Positions 46,861 to 58,027 of a DNA stretch of 64,000 bases are shown in pieces (positions within the stretch are counted from its first letter, which is position 1; every line of letters begins with the position of its first letter). Under the pieces are notes generated by a model. It did not search any database. It was given only the letters and a program-made list of their open reading frames with translations, and was not told where the DNA came from. This stretch comes from Norana najaformis (lineage: Eukaryota > Annelida > Clitellata > Crassiclitellata > Hormogastridae): positions 5,832,913-5,896,912 of the forward strand of contig OZ029925.1 of assembly GCA_964023275.1 (NCBI GenBank). The letters are read 5' to 3'. The position numbers and the translations under genes are program-made.

Positions 46861-47489
46861 TGTCGCACTTCTGTATGTGAATGCAACAAGAATAAAAAGC
46901 ATACAGACTGTCATAAAAAGTTGCAACATTCAAACAGATTACGTATAATGACAACAGCTGCATACTCTACATATCCATAGAATAAGAAGTTAAATATTCT
47001 GCTAAGGTAAGTTAACGTCAGCGTCTAAGGCCACAAAATGGCGGTGAACATGGAGTAATGCAATAATCTCCTTAGACACCTTTAAAACGCTTCCGACCGA
47101 CGCTATATAAGTCGACAGCGTTGAACTGGAAACCTCATTGATGACTTCAAACTACCATTACACTGTCTGAAGCTGTTTAATTAATTTTCTTTAAGAAGCA
47201 ACAGCTGTTCAATCAATTTATTTGACAAACGGCATCTATTGGGCCTTACAATCATACCTGCAAAAATAGTCTTTTTACCGGTACAGACGAAGGTATGGCA
47301 GCTTTGAATTGTACAAATAATTTCTTTACAGTTGTGCAGCTATGAAGCTTCATTATATAGTCTTTCGGTAATTATAATCTTCGAGAGCACCGAAATTCTT
47401 ACGATCGCAGTCTTCGATTTTTTTAACTCAGGTGGCAACATGTGTCCATCTGATTAGCGTTATTTACCGGACTCGGTAATAAAATAAGG

Positions 47490-48160
47490 GCGCCAGGCAA
47501 TCGTAAGCTCGAGATTTCTACAGCGCCCAGCGAAAGCTAAGTCGCGTGAACCAGCTTATTCACAGACGCTCAGTCGAAACAAAATCGATAGGCAGGAAGA
47601 GTTTGGTTCCAGGTCAAGATCCAAGAGGCAAGCAGGGAGACAGTGAGACGACTATGGTAGATTTACTGAACCGGAAAGTTAGACAAGGGGAAGGTTAGAC
47701 TGATTAGTCAGGCTCAGTTGCCTACCTAGCCGATGGCCAAAAGGCAATTCTGGTCAAGAAAGCACCGCGACTTACAGCTCGATTCGTTCACTGCGCTGAA
47801 TGCGTTCTAGGGGCCATTTACATGTTATGGGAGGGAGACAGTTTGCCCTCAATTGACTTCCATATGGGAAGTTCCTTCAGTTGTCTTCTGGCCTTGAGGG
47901 AAACTAGGGAGGAATGAAAGGCCATGATTGTTGTATGTCAAGGCGGCTCTGTGCGTGAGGATGCCGGTTCGCATACCGATCGTGACTTATTTCATAGCTC
48001 TGAACCTCGGGCTAGCACGGCCCGTACACGGGGACCTTAGAAGGCGTGGGGCCCATTCAAACGGTGGTGAAGGATCTCACCCGATTAATTCATTGAAAAA
48101 TGAGCAGGTCGAGGACATACGGTCTCTAGAAAACCGTGTATATTTACATTTATCTATTGG
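47490..48160. mobile_element. A-element (-) followed by SINE2 (+)
   Basis: 47495-47700 is a good minus-oriented A-element copy (GCGCCCAGCGAAAGCTAAGTCG). 47935-48155 is a SINE2 copy with B box GGTTCGCATACC, GGGCTAGCACGGCCCGTACAC and a truncated GCAGCGG block. Confidence 0.75.
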
Positions 48161-48299
48161 GCCATCTGTCAAGAAAGGGCTTCAGCTGATGCTCAAGAAA
48201 CATTTTCAGCTAAGCTTAAGTTGCACCGTTTTAGAATTATTATATTGCCGTATTTCATTGCTTTTGAGAAGTACCAAAAGGTGGTATATAAATGTTCAG

Positions 48300-48650
48300 A
48301 TAAATACATACGTGTATATTATGTGTGTATGTGTATATGTATATGCATGTATGTAGGCCTATGCATGCGTGCATATATGTGTGTGTATGTATGTATGTAT
48401 GTGTGCGTATGTAAGTATGTGTATGTATCTATGTATGTATGTGCGTATGTATGTATGTGTGCGTATGTATGTATGTGTATGTATGTATTATGTATGTGCT
48501 TATGTATGTGTGTGCGTATGTATGTTTGTGTGCGTATGTATGTATGTGTATGTATCTATGTATGTATTTGTGCATATGTATGTATGTTTGCGTATGTATG
48601 TATGTGTATATATCTATGTATGTATGTGCGTATGTATGCTTTCGTAAGGT
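48300..48650. repeat. TATG tetranucleotide array
   Basis: ATGTATGTGTGCGTATGTATG repeat of about 350 bp; long Cys/Met/Val/Tyr frames in three phases are artefacts. Confidence 0.95.
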
Positions 48651-48984
48651 GTTTAATAGGCGCAATATTAGGTGTCTAAACGCATACATGTATACATAGA
48701 TCTAATTTGCAAGTGAGCATGGTAGTAGGTACCAGTAGTTATGTAAGTACCTTCATGACAATTAGGTCTATATGAAATTACATGCAAATATATGCGGCTT
48801 AGTTATAAACTCTTCACAGCTTGCACATGTTTCTTCACACGCTATTCGGTTTGATCGCCAATGGGAACCCTGAAGTTTTAATTTCTGGCGATTTATGCAA
48901 AATTATTCTAAATTATTTTAAAATTAGTTTCTGCGCAGGTCTTTCACTCAAGACTGAAAACACTTCTTTTCCAGAAATCTTATC

Positions 48985-49195
48985 ATGATTCTTCCTCTTC
49001 CCCTTGTCTCTCTTCTCGCTTCAATTTCAAACAGCATCCACCGTAGCCGTCCGACTGTCTGAGTGCCTGACTCCTGGATCTTGACCCTTTTCCCTATCGA
49101 TTTTGTTCTGACTGAGCGCCTGTGAATAAGCTGGTTCCCGCGACTTAGCTTTCGTTGAGCGCTGTAGAAATCTCGAGATTACGATTACGATTATA
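48985..49195 (+). mobile_element. A-element copy
   Basis: CTTCCTCTTCCCCTTG, GGATCTTGACCC, GCGCCTGTGAATAAGCTGG and a tail GAGATTACGATTACGATTA. Its tail runs straight into the hairpin at 49191. Confidence 0.8.
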
Positions 49196-49233
49196 TAAAT
49201 CGTCTCTCATCACACGAGAGACGATTTATATAA
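49191..49233. repeat. Perfect 18-bp inverted repeat with 7-nt loop
   Basis: TTATATAAATCGTCTCTC at 49191-49208 is exactly reverse-complemented by GAGAGACGATTTATATAA at 49216-49233, with ATCACAC between. It begins within the ATTACG tail of the A-element. Confidence 0.9.
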
Positions 49234-49239
49234 CGTCTT

Positions 49240-50660
49240 TCATGTATTTCTATTGATAATAAGACTGTGTCCTAATCACTAGTAGGCCTGGTTCTAATAT
49301 GTGTTTTATTGTTTTATGAGCTACTTAAATAGACATCCAGGCCTATACGTATAGGCCTAAGCCCTGTATAACGTTACAATGCCTACAAAGGCCTATGCAT
49401 CTAGACACAGCGTATTAAGAGGAATAGCAAATACTTGCAGTGTCCTTACTTTTGATTTTATGAATACAGATGGACTAATTAATCTCCGATTCATTTTCAA
49501 TAAAACCGGTAGTGGCTGGTTTTAGTTTGTGGTCCCACGTTGCCTCAGCTTACCCGCTTTCGAAATTACTTCAACCGTTACGTGACTGCACGTCATGCAA
49601 CATTGCTTTGTATATTTTGCCAAGATGTTCGAAATCTTCGGCGAAGATTGATTCCGACTTAGCAAAAGCAAACACCCAGACATGTCATAAATTATGGAAC
49701 AGTTTCCTCAAATCCGCAAAATAAAGGCACGGAAGGTGTAGGCTGCCTCTCTGTCTTGTGGACTGACCTTCAGAGTAATGATTTGATTGCGGCTTGGCTT
49801 TTGGTGCTCCGTCGGTTGATGCCTTGTGCATTAGAAGCTTCTTAATAATCGCAGAAGGCGAGCTTTCAACCGAAAGTTGATGCATTATATAGTCATGTTG
49901 TACCTATATTGTTCGACATGAAAGTTGTATTAAATTGCCTGAATGGTCTAGAGATGCTATAAGTTGACTGGTGAGACGTGCTCTTGCATCTGCAGGCATG
50001 ACTAGGTGTCTATGAAGGCCTATTACTGGTGTGTGAATTTTTAAAGCGTCAGTTAGGCTGTATTGAGTAGCCTAGCTACGAGCAAAAAGCTGTTTATGAC
50101 AGATTTCCAGGCAAGGCTTGATTCACTCAGGTGGCTTGCAGTCAGATGCATTTGTCAGTGCTTAGGTTAATTATCTGAACAGAGCACAATGTGTGCATTC
50201 GTGTTAAGAGAGAGAGAATAGGCCGAGAATATACATATATATTATTTAATCAAAAGTAAGGACGCTGCAAATATTTGCTATTCCTTTTAATACACTGTAT
50301 CAAAATCCATAGGCCTTTGTAGGCATTGTAACGTTATACAGGGCTTAGGCCTACACTTAGGCCTAGGATGTGTATTTAAATAGGTCATAAAAGAATAAAA
50401 CATATTAGACCCAGGCCTACTCGTGAAGGATACATTATATATATATATATATAACATGTCAATCAGACGAGCCATGTTATTCTGACTCGTGAATTCTGCC
50501 CAATTGGCTCCAGCCAACTAAAGCCAAGGTTGTACTGCTGTATGTCACTGAGTCAAACGTCCCGTGGCAATAAAACTTATTAGATTTCCGTTGCGCACTT
50601 CATAGCGTCGACTTTGCTTTAAAGAGGTGTTTCGGAATTCGTTTACAGGGTCGGTGATGA
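49240..50660. other. Intergenic stretch without recognised genes
   Basis: Frequent TAGGCCTA words and a partial piece of the dispersed CATCGATTGATGCC-type repeat (49790-49850). No coding exon or tRNA is seen. A short TA repeat lies at 50436-50452. Confidence 0.5.
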
Positions 50661-50664
50661 TATT

Positions 50665-50905
50665 TTATATGACTTTGAAAGTAGGCCTATTTGTGTCAGA
50701 GTATGCAACAACATCGATAGAAAAGGTTTTTCACAAGACAGTACTTTGAAAATAATTATTTCCGAGTATGAAACAGGATGGATAAAGAATATTCTGTAAC
50801 CGAGTAACCTTACTTTGAAAATAGCTGTTTTGGAAATCGTCGTTGGATCGAAACGGTATTTAGCAACAAATTACTTTGAAAATAATTATTTCGAAAATCG
50901 TCTTA
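50665..50905 (+). repeat. Degenerate repeats of about 70 bp upstream of the LicD gene
   Basis: ACTTTGAAAATAATTATTTC and relatives recur at about 50671, 50742, 50810 and 50872, each followed by a variable AAACAG/GAAACGG block. They end about 190 nt before the LicD ATG, so they may lie in its promoter or 5' UTR. Function unknown. Confidence 0.65.
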
Positions 50906-51093
50906 GTATAAGAAACAGAATTCTATAATTTAATTAAATTAATTTTGTATAGCTAGCAAAGCTCGTCTTCCTGCACTTTTAAGGAAAAGTTTTGACTTCT
51001 AGTAATCGAAAAGGCGACTTTCGATTACGGCAGGCTACTAAATTATGTCGGGTCATTCGAAGAAGACATTCCTCTAGAAAACTGTCGACGAAA

Positions 51094-51978
51094 ATGTATT
51101 TCTACCAAGTCCCGAAAGTTCTGAGGCGAATCTGGAGAAGCTGTTCGGTCTGGAACCTATTCGTCGTCAATTGTATCGTCTTGCTAATCAACGTACTGTT
51201 CTACGCCGCCAACAACGGCTTCCTGTTCGGGAACTTCGAGTCTTACTTTCAGTCACCACTGGATTCTGAGTCGAAGGCACTCCTCGACAGAACCTTCCGC
51301 GTTTTCGTCGAGGCCATGGACTCGGCCAACATCACGTTCTTCATCTTCGCCGGCAGCCTGCTTGGGTCGTTTCGACACCTCGGTCCTATACCGTGGGACG
51401 ACGATATCGATGTTATCATCAACGCCACTGATCAGGACCGCGTAGTCGAAGCACTGTCCACGCGAGACCCTCAGTCGTTCGGGCTCTACACGATTCGCTC
51501 ATCAGGCACAGTTGATTACGTCTATCAGTGGAAGTTCTACCCGAAATTCGGTCGCGGTGTGTTCTACAAGTCGTACCGAACGCCTTACATCGACCTCTTC
51601 TTCTTCTACGAAAACCGGACTCACATCTGGAACGGTTCGCCGCATTTCCGAGACAGTGAGGTGTGGCCCAAGAACATCGTGTTTCCGCTTCACCGACGTC
51701 AGTTTGGGCAGCTTCTGGTTCGTGCTCCGTGTAACACGGAGGCGTTCCTCACGATGAACTATGATCTCTCCGTTTGTCAGTCACGAAGCTTTAGCCACAC
51801 GTTCGACTTGCATTTCTTGTCCAGCGCGATGAAAGTGCCTTGTGAACAGCTGTATGATCTCTATCCGTTCGTTCGGAGGACTCGTCATCATGACTCCGCA
51901 AACGTCTCGTCAATTCATGAGGACTTGGTCTATCAGGGAGTTACGATCAGGCAAGTGACGACTGAGATGCCTTGTTAA
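51094..51978 (+). CDS. LicD-family (fukutin-related type) type II membrane protein, intronless, 294 aa
   Basis: LicD-type proteins are nucleotidyl- or phosphosugar transferase-like enzymes; animal members act on glycans in the Golgi. The frame has one exon. A short cytosolic N-terminus (MYFYQVPKVLRRIWRS) is followed by one membrane segment (about 20-40, VWNLFVVNCIVLLINVLF), which predicts a luminal catalytic part. The diagnostic block GSLLGSFRHLGPIPWDDDID (87-106) holds the metal-binding Asp run; YIDLFFFY (165-172) and the late FPLHRRQFGQLLVRAPC block also fit the family. N-glycosylation motifs are at NIT 79, NAT 110, NRT 174, NGS 180 and NVS 270. I chose the ATG at 51094; the frame stays open 34 codons further upstream but only from a TTG. 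The protein is short, and an upstream noncoding or coding exon cannot be excluded. The substrate is unknown. Confidence 0.88.
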   Translation: MYFYQVPKVLRRIWRSCSVWNLFVVNCIVLLINVLFYAANNGFLFGNFESYFQSPLDSESKALLDRTFRVFVEAMDSANITFFIFAGSLLGSFRHLGPIPWDDDIDVIINATDQDRVVEALSTRDPQSFGLYTIRSSGTVDYVYQWKFYPKFGRGVFYKSYRTPYIDLFFFYENRTHIWNGSPHFRDSEVWPKNIVFPLHRRQFGQLLVRAPCNTEAFLTMNYDLSVCQSRSFSHTFDLHFLSSAMKVPCEQLYDLYPFVRRTRHHDSANVSSIHEDLVYQGVTIRQVTTEMPC

Positions 51979-52519
51979 CATTATTAACACATGACTTACG
52001 ATTGGCTGTCGATGCCTTTGTTAGGGTCGTTATTGTGACAGGCTAAAATCGCTCTTGTTAGCATTATTATTACGTCATTTATGGTGAAATGCCTTTGTTG
52101 ACGTCATTATCACATTTGCGATAGGCTAATTACATGTACATGCGCTTAACAAATCACGTTTGTTGACATCATAATCTCGTCACTTAGGCATTGTTATATG
52201 CTAAAGATGCTCAAGAACACTTCGTCGTTAACGTCTTTATCACATTAATTACGATAAGCCATATATGCATCGAACAAGTGGCTTTTCGGCATCATTACCA
52301 CGCTACTTATGATGAGCTAAAGATTCATTTAACAATTGTAGTGCAGTGGAGAATATGCTTTTGGAAAGGGGCCTTTTAGACGTAAGCTCCTTACATGTAA
52401 CTTGGCCGACTGATAGATTGCCTGACCATGATATTATGCCACCCATAGCTTCAGGTTCTGTTTTATGTTTATACTTACACAGTTTGCCACTTATGATAAA
52501 CCAGTGTAAGTCTTACATC

Positions 52520-52525
52520 AATAAA
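52520..52525 (+). terminator. Possible LicD poly(A) signal
   Basis: AATAAA 540 nt after the LicD stop codon, with a second one about 35 nt further on (near 52558). Plausible but untested. Confidence 0.4.
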
Positions 52526-52874
52526 AGGCTGCTAATAAATTACTAAATTACTATATTAATAAAACACTATAAAGAAATGTACAGTTGCACTGCGCTATAT
52601 TTACCCAGACTAACATCATTTCACCCCAACTTCAACCCCTGAATCCGTCCCCGTGAACAGGAAGTTGTATATAGCGCCAAGGGGGTAGTGGAACGGGGAC
52701 TGCGTGATGCTAATTATGGAAGACCTTTCCTACAATTACACAATTAATGACTCAACCAGAACACCCTGCCAATCGACTCCACGCTTAGCATTTTAAAGGC
52801 TCCCAAACAATCTGCGACTCACCGGTTTGCACTAAGCACATAGCTATCAGAGGGAAAGGGAAAATATATGGCCT

Positions 52875-53830
52875 GATCAGCTCATTGGTTAAAGCGTAAG
52901 TCAAGGCGACTCACGTGCCCTGACACACATTGACGTCACAATTGTCGCCATGATTGACTGTTGGTCATTTGTACGCTGATGATGTCCAGGCTTTTGTTCG
53001 GGGACCTTCGTCTGCGCAGCTTGCTCTTGTTGGTAAGATTGATGCCCTGACTCATGGCATTCAACACTGGAGGTCCTGCAATCGTCTTCGCCTTAATCCT
53101 GCTAAGACTCAGTTGATCTGGTTTGATTCTAAACACCGTCTTGCTCAGCTTGACTACTCTTGCTTATCTGAAGCTTTCCCCTATTTTATGTTTTCGTCTA
53201 GTGTTCGTAACCTGGGCGTTATACTTGACTGTAACTTTACCTTCACAAACCATGTCTCTAGTTTGGCTCGGTCTTATTTCTACCAGTTAAGGCGCTTAAG
53301 GGTTGTTCGTCGTTCTGTTTCTTCCTCTGTCTGTACTACTATGATTCAGGCCATGATATGCTGTCGCATTGATTACTGCAATTCTGTACCTCAGCTGGCC
53401 TAGTTTGGTACACTGATTAAAGCTTACGTCAAGGCGCCTCACTTGGTCTGACACACATTGACGTCACAATCGTCGCCATGGTATCTCAGCTGGCCTAGTT
53501 TGCTACACTGATTAAAGCTTACGTCAAGGAGCCTCACTTGGTCTGACACACATTGACGTCACAATCGTCGCCATGGTATCTCCGCTGGCCTAGTTTGCTA
53601 CATTGATTATAGCTTACGTCAAGGCGCCTCTGAGGGTGCTGGTTCACATGCCGATCGTGGCTTATTTCAGAGAATTTAATCTCGGGCTTGCACGGTCCGT
53701 ACACTGGGTCTTTCAATGGCGCGGCGCCCATTCAAACGGGCAGCGGCGATGAAGGATCAAACCAAATAAATTCATTGAAAAATGAGCAGGCTCAAGGCCT
53801 ATAGGAAACATGTGTACATTTACCGTTAAG
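52875..53830 (+). mobile_element. SINE2 whose head is a 95-bp tandem repeat carrying a LINE fragment
   Basis: The tRNA-like head of SINE2 (GCTGGCCTAGTTTGCTACACTG, then AAGCTTACGTCAAGGCGCCTC) starts at 53390, 53485 and 53580, an exact 95-bp period. After the third head the full SINE2 body follows to about 53825. A fourth, diverged head lies at about 52875-52955, on the other side of the RT fragment. Confidence 0.75.
52954..53400 (+). pseudogene. Non-LTR reverse-transcriptase fragment (YADD region)
   Basis: The frame reads GHLYADDVQAFVRG, NRLRLNPAKTQLIWF, VRNLGVILDCNFTFTNHVSS and ends CRIDYCNSVPQL. YADD is the catalytic motif of the RT palm, and the rest follows the order of CR1/L2/jockey-like elements. 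Both ends are cut: the 5' fingers and the domain after DYCNS are missing. About 148 codons are open with no stop. Confidence 0.85.
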
Positions 53831-54890
53831 CCTTAGACAATGTGCAGTGTAATGCAGGTCTCCTGCAGGTGCGTGTTCCATATATGGAAAGAGCGTGAAC
53901 CTTGAGAACCGGTGTATTTATTCAATCATTCATTCCCAAGGGTGATTATAGGCCTACACGAATTTATCGGCTTTTATAGTCCACAGTTGGGCTCTTAACA
54001 ATGAAATCCCTTCAGCTTTTGTACTCGCTTCAACGGTCTTTCGGGACCTTTACAAATCTCTAACACTTGAAAAATATGAGAAGTGTGGGATGATTCCAAG
54101 CCTATAGTAAAAAAATTAATCGCAGATGAGTCAGTCCATTGTCAAATTTGCACCCTTCTACGGCGTCTTGTGCTTGGACTGTAGGTGCGTGGGGTCAGGA
54201 TGGAATCGCTTCGTTAATCGCATGACTGACTGCATTCATGCTCGTTCTCGTTTGCTATTAAACGGGTTTTGCTCAGTTGAGTCACTGGTGGCTTAAATGA
54301 GAAAAACCGGTTTAATAACAAACGAGACCGAGCATGTGTTATAAAAGTCTAATAATAACAACAACAACAACAACAACAATAATAATAATAAAAATAATAA
54401 TAACAATAATAATAATAATAATAGTTAATTAATCGGGGAGGGTGGGTCGAAGCCATTGCAATACATGCACATGTTTTGAATAATCGATGGTTATCTGACA
54501 GTACCACTGCCCATTACAGACCTATCTGGTAAAAACACAAAAATTCAACGGATGAAAATAAACTCCGAACTTGAGTCAAAGACTTTAATGTGACTCGGTA
54601 GAGCCATTTCAGCACCACGTGAATAACAATATCTTGTGTCTAGTGGTTTTCCAGAGGCGGTGACATCGATCTTACGACCTTACGTTACCCTACTTCAGGA
54701 ATAGTCTATATGCTGGCAGTTGAAAGCAGTTAATAAGTATAAAGCACCTAAAACGTATGTTGCTTTATCCAAATTTAATGACATCTTGTGGCTTCCAGGA
54801 CCGTTGACGTCGCCTTTCACACGAGACCTCAAAATTTGCTTATACTGGTCTGAGGCTAATTATTTTAATATAAACTGTTTACTGTAACCG
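53830..54890. other. Intergenic, no gene seen
   Basis: An AACAACAATAATAATA simple repeat lies at 54355-54425 and weak relatives of the GTTGACGTCG repeat near 54790. Nothing else is recognised. Confidence 0.5.
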
Positions 54891-55225
54891 TATAATTATT
54901 TGTCGACAGAATGTTTATTTGTAATTGTCTTGTTGGCTCTCCTCCATCATACCTTAGGGACTTATGCATTTCGTCTCCTTGGTTCCGGGCCGTAGCACTT
55001 TCCGGTCGGACTCCCTTGGGCTCCTGACTGTCCCTCGTATGCTCACTGCTACAGCTCAGCATAGAAACTCGAGCTCCTCAGTTTGTCCCTTCCGCAGTTT
55101 CGCATGAACCTGAAGTCCGTATTATTTGACAGTGGTCTCACTGGTTCTGGTCGGGAGCGCCCTGATAAGGTTATTCTTGAAGTGGCGCTTCATAAATGTC
55201 AGATTACAATTACAATTAAATGATG
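54890..55225 (+). mobile_element. LINE C 3' end, rearranged copy
   Basis: Recognisable pieces of the LINE C C-terminus occur out of their normal spacing (GCACTTTCCGGTCGGACTCCC, CTCGTATGCTCACTGCTACAG). The shared 3' end GGCGCTTCATAAATGTCAG and ATTACAATTACAATTA follow. Internally deleted relative to 58030-58530. Confidence 0.65.
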
Positions 55226-55970
55226 TCATTATAATTAGTGTTAGTATTCCTCGTGACATGCCTCCGGAAATGTGTCAAAACAAGTCAGTTTATGTTTTGC
55301 ACATGACAGAGCGAGGACGCACATTGAATCGAGCACTCCAGACTGCAATGTGGGCAGAATAACGGCAAAAGGAGACACTAGTAATTAAGATTTAATTAAG
55401 AATTTAATTAAGAAATTAATTAACGATTGACTAAATTCAAGATTCACTAGTAATTAAGTAATCAAGACGGCTTCTGGATCGTTACAGTTATAATTAGAAC
55501 CACGGCCTTTCATGAATTCATTGATTTCCTAAGTGCGCATGATGCTTATAAAAGCTATCTTTATTGAACAAACAGCTAGCAAGGTAAACGATCGATAAAA
55601 TCTCGTATTCGTGGCTACAGAACTGTCGAGAAAAGTCTAAACGCCATGTGAGTCATCCCAAAACACGATCATCTACCATCCGCAGGGTACAGTAACCGGT
55701 TCGGAGTTGGTTCCCTATAGATCGCGTCGAGCCATGCAGTGCGAATCGATGGTTCGGTTTATTTCCAGTCGCGTTGGAATATGTTTGGAAATGCTTCGAC
55801 TGGAAAATGTGGAGTTTAAAGGTGGATTGACGGTCAATAAGAGGCACTTCAGTTTTGACTGGCTTTCCATTTGAACAAGAAAATCATTCTATCAGTTTCA
55901 AGCGATGTCAGATAATTTGTGGAGCCAAAATAACTTAAGTAGTGGTTTCAAGAGGGGGTTACAAGTAATT
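55226..55970. other. Intergenic, no gene seen
   Basis: AATTAAGAAATTAATTAA-type low-complexity DNA at 55380-55460. The rest looks unique and I can name nothing in it. Confidence 0.5.
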
Positions 55971-55974
55971 GTAA

Positions 55975-56350
55975 ATTGTAATTGTAATTTGATATTTATA
56001 AAGCGCCTCTTAGAGGATAAACTCAACAGAGGTGCTTCCGACCCGAAAAAGTAAAATCACTGTTTAACAGTAGGCTACAGTCTTCAGGCGCCTGCGGAAT
56101 ACTGAGAGGGGGAAAGGAGCTCAAATCGCAATTTTCGAGGGAGACAATTCCAGCAAGTGGGACCAGCGTAGGCAAAGCTTCTGGACTGGGCCGCAGCGGT
56201 TCGCATGCGAGGGACAAACAGGAGATCTTGAGTGGCCGAGCGAAGGTTGCCACGCCCCGGCAACGAGGAGACCAAAGTGCAGAAGTGAATGAGGTAAAGG
56301 GGAGCAGAGCCAGCAACAGGATCTTAAAGGGAACACGCTGCTGGAAGTCT
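55975..56350 (-). mobile_element. LINE C 3' end, antisense copy
   Basis: The minus strand carries the RVPFKILLL, then CRGVATFARPLK and FRRLK-like blocks in shifted frames, and ends GGCGCTTTATAAATATC with ATTACAATTACAATTTAC. Frameshifts show that it is dead. Confidence 0.7.
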
Positions 56351-56534
56351 TCTGAACTACTTAAAACCAGTAACCTAATGAAATGCCACAAACAGCTCAA
56401 GAAACACTTTCGACTTAGCTTTAGATTGACCTTTCTAGAACTGTTACATATTCATGAGATGCAGCGCAGTAGTGAGGTCCTTGAATGCATGTGTATATAC
56501 TTTGCGTAACGAAATTAAATACGACGTAATGTAC

Positions 56535-56768
56535 TATAGCGACCGTGTGGTCTCAACCCTGCTCAATTTTCAGTGAATTTATTGGGCGCCATTCTTCACC
56601 AGCGATGAGTGGGCGCCACGCCTTTTAAGGTCCATGTGTAGGGACCTTGCTAGCTCGAGCTTCAAATCTCTGAAATAAGCCACGGCCAGGACGCGAACCG
56701 GCATTCTCACGCACAGATGCGCCTTGACGTAAGCGTTAACCAATGTAGCTAATCAGGCCAACTAATTT
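56535..56768 (-). mobile_element. SINE2 copy
   Basis: Minus strand: TAGCTACATTGGTTAACGC (A box-like), GGTTCGCGTCC (B box), GAGCTAGCAAGGTCCCTACAC, and a shortened GGCGCCCA block. Confidence 0.75.
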
Positions 56769-57244
56769 AGAATCGGTTCAATAAACTTGCGCAGGCCTAC
56801 TGGGTGAAACAAAAAAATGTTATTGACAACTAAAAAGTGTCGATTGCACTGGACCTATAGTGGACCTTTGCCAGTCCGTTTATGAATAGAAGATGAGCTG
56901 ATTGCAGCTGCTGGCAGTGAAAGGGTTTTCCGTGGTCACGACATCGACGTAGAATCTTTTTCTGTATGAGATCCCAACGGAATCCTATGAAGAATTCGAT
57001 TAATGCGATCAATTCAGAGGTCACGCTGTGACATGTTCGTCTTCTTGAATTGCAAAGCGGGTGTTATTTGCAAGGTGTTGTTATGCTTCGTCGACTTTTC
57101 ATTACGCATGCGTTAACACAGTAAGACACAAATTCCACGAGGTGTGATTCACAGTTGAATGTTAATCTTGGCATTCCGAGCATGTAGCCTATCCATTACA
57201 TTACGTTACGGGGCCTATATATTAGTGTGTTTTACCAGACCCTA

Positions 57245-57500
57245 AAACTAACAGCCTTGGGTATGAAGTGTTAGCGGCTTCATTTTTCTTAGCCTCGGCA
57301 TAATTATGGGGGCGAGTGGCCGCCTGATCTTCTCACCGACAGTGTACGGTCAGTGTACTCATTTTAGAGCCGAGTTGGCTATCCAGGCGCAAGTGGAGCA
57401 GAGATATCGAAACGTTTTTTCTTCCCTGGCAGAGATTTGAACCCGATGCTTCTGGTTTGAAAGTCCAGTACGCAAATCACTAGACTATCACGCACCCCGC
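57245..57500 (-). mobile_element. Full-length SINE5 with tRNA(Glu)-like head
   Basis: Minus strand: TGATAGTCTAGTGATTTGCG (A box), an anticodon-arm-like CTGGACTTTCAAACCAG and B box GGGTTCAAATCTC. The body then passes ATGAGTACACTGACCGTACACT and GCCGAGGCTAAGAAAAATGA. The 7-nt loop reading TTC suggests a tRNA-Glu source; inferred. Confidence 0.75.
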
Positions 57501-57650
57501 ACTACTGCCTTCCTGCATGACTCTTGGATCTTGACCAGGAACCAAACCCTTCTTGCCTCTCGATTTTGTTTTGACTGAGCACATGAGAATAATCTGGTTC
57601 CCGCGACTTAGCTTTCGTTGGACGCTGTAGAAATCTCGATTACGATTACT
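57500..57650 (+). mobile_element. A-element, truncated
   Basis: CTGCATGACTCTTGGATC, GGTTCCCGCGACTTAGC, GGACGCTGTAGAAATC and a short GATTACGATTAC tail. It abuts the start of the SINE5. Confidence 0.75.
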
Positions 57651-57859
57651 TTACACAGTAGACTACATTACAGCAGTTTGAAGTACAGATGTCGCTAAGA
57701 AGCAGGTAGTTTTCATCGATATAATTTTTTTAGTAAAATACACAAAACAAAAGAGTCATAGACTCTAATGAAAGCGCTATTGTCTTTGAACAATGAACAT
57801 ACAAAACAACTTAAAAAACTATGAATTGTTTATTAGCTCTGTCTTTATGCATACAATCT

Positions 57860-58025
57860 TTGAATTATGTTGTGTTGCATTGCATTGCATTGTAGGCCTA
57901 TTACATATTGTTACGTTGTTTTGCATTGCATTGCATCGCATTATATTATGTTGTATCGCGTTGCATGCATTTGTATTGTATAACATTCAGCGCATTATGT
58001 TATGCTGTGTTGTATGGTATCACAT
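57860..58025. repeat. TTGCATTGCATTG/TTATGTTATG low-order repeat
   Basis: GTGTTGCATTGCATTGCATTG and related words for about 160 bp, directly in front of the LINE C copy. Confidence 0.85.
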
Positions 58026-58027
58026 TG

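Noticed and set aside
50992..51093. Upstream extension of the LicD frame by 34 codons
   Set aside because: The extension has no ATG; it begins at a TTG. The first ATG at 51094 gives a normal type II signal-anchor N-terminus.
57417..57500. Possible tRNA-Glu gene on the minus strand
   Set aside because: A and B boxes and an anticodon-like TTC loop are present, but the acceptor stem does not pair and the sequence continues into a SINE5 body shared with other copies.
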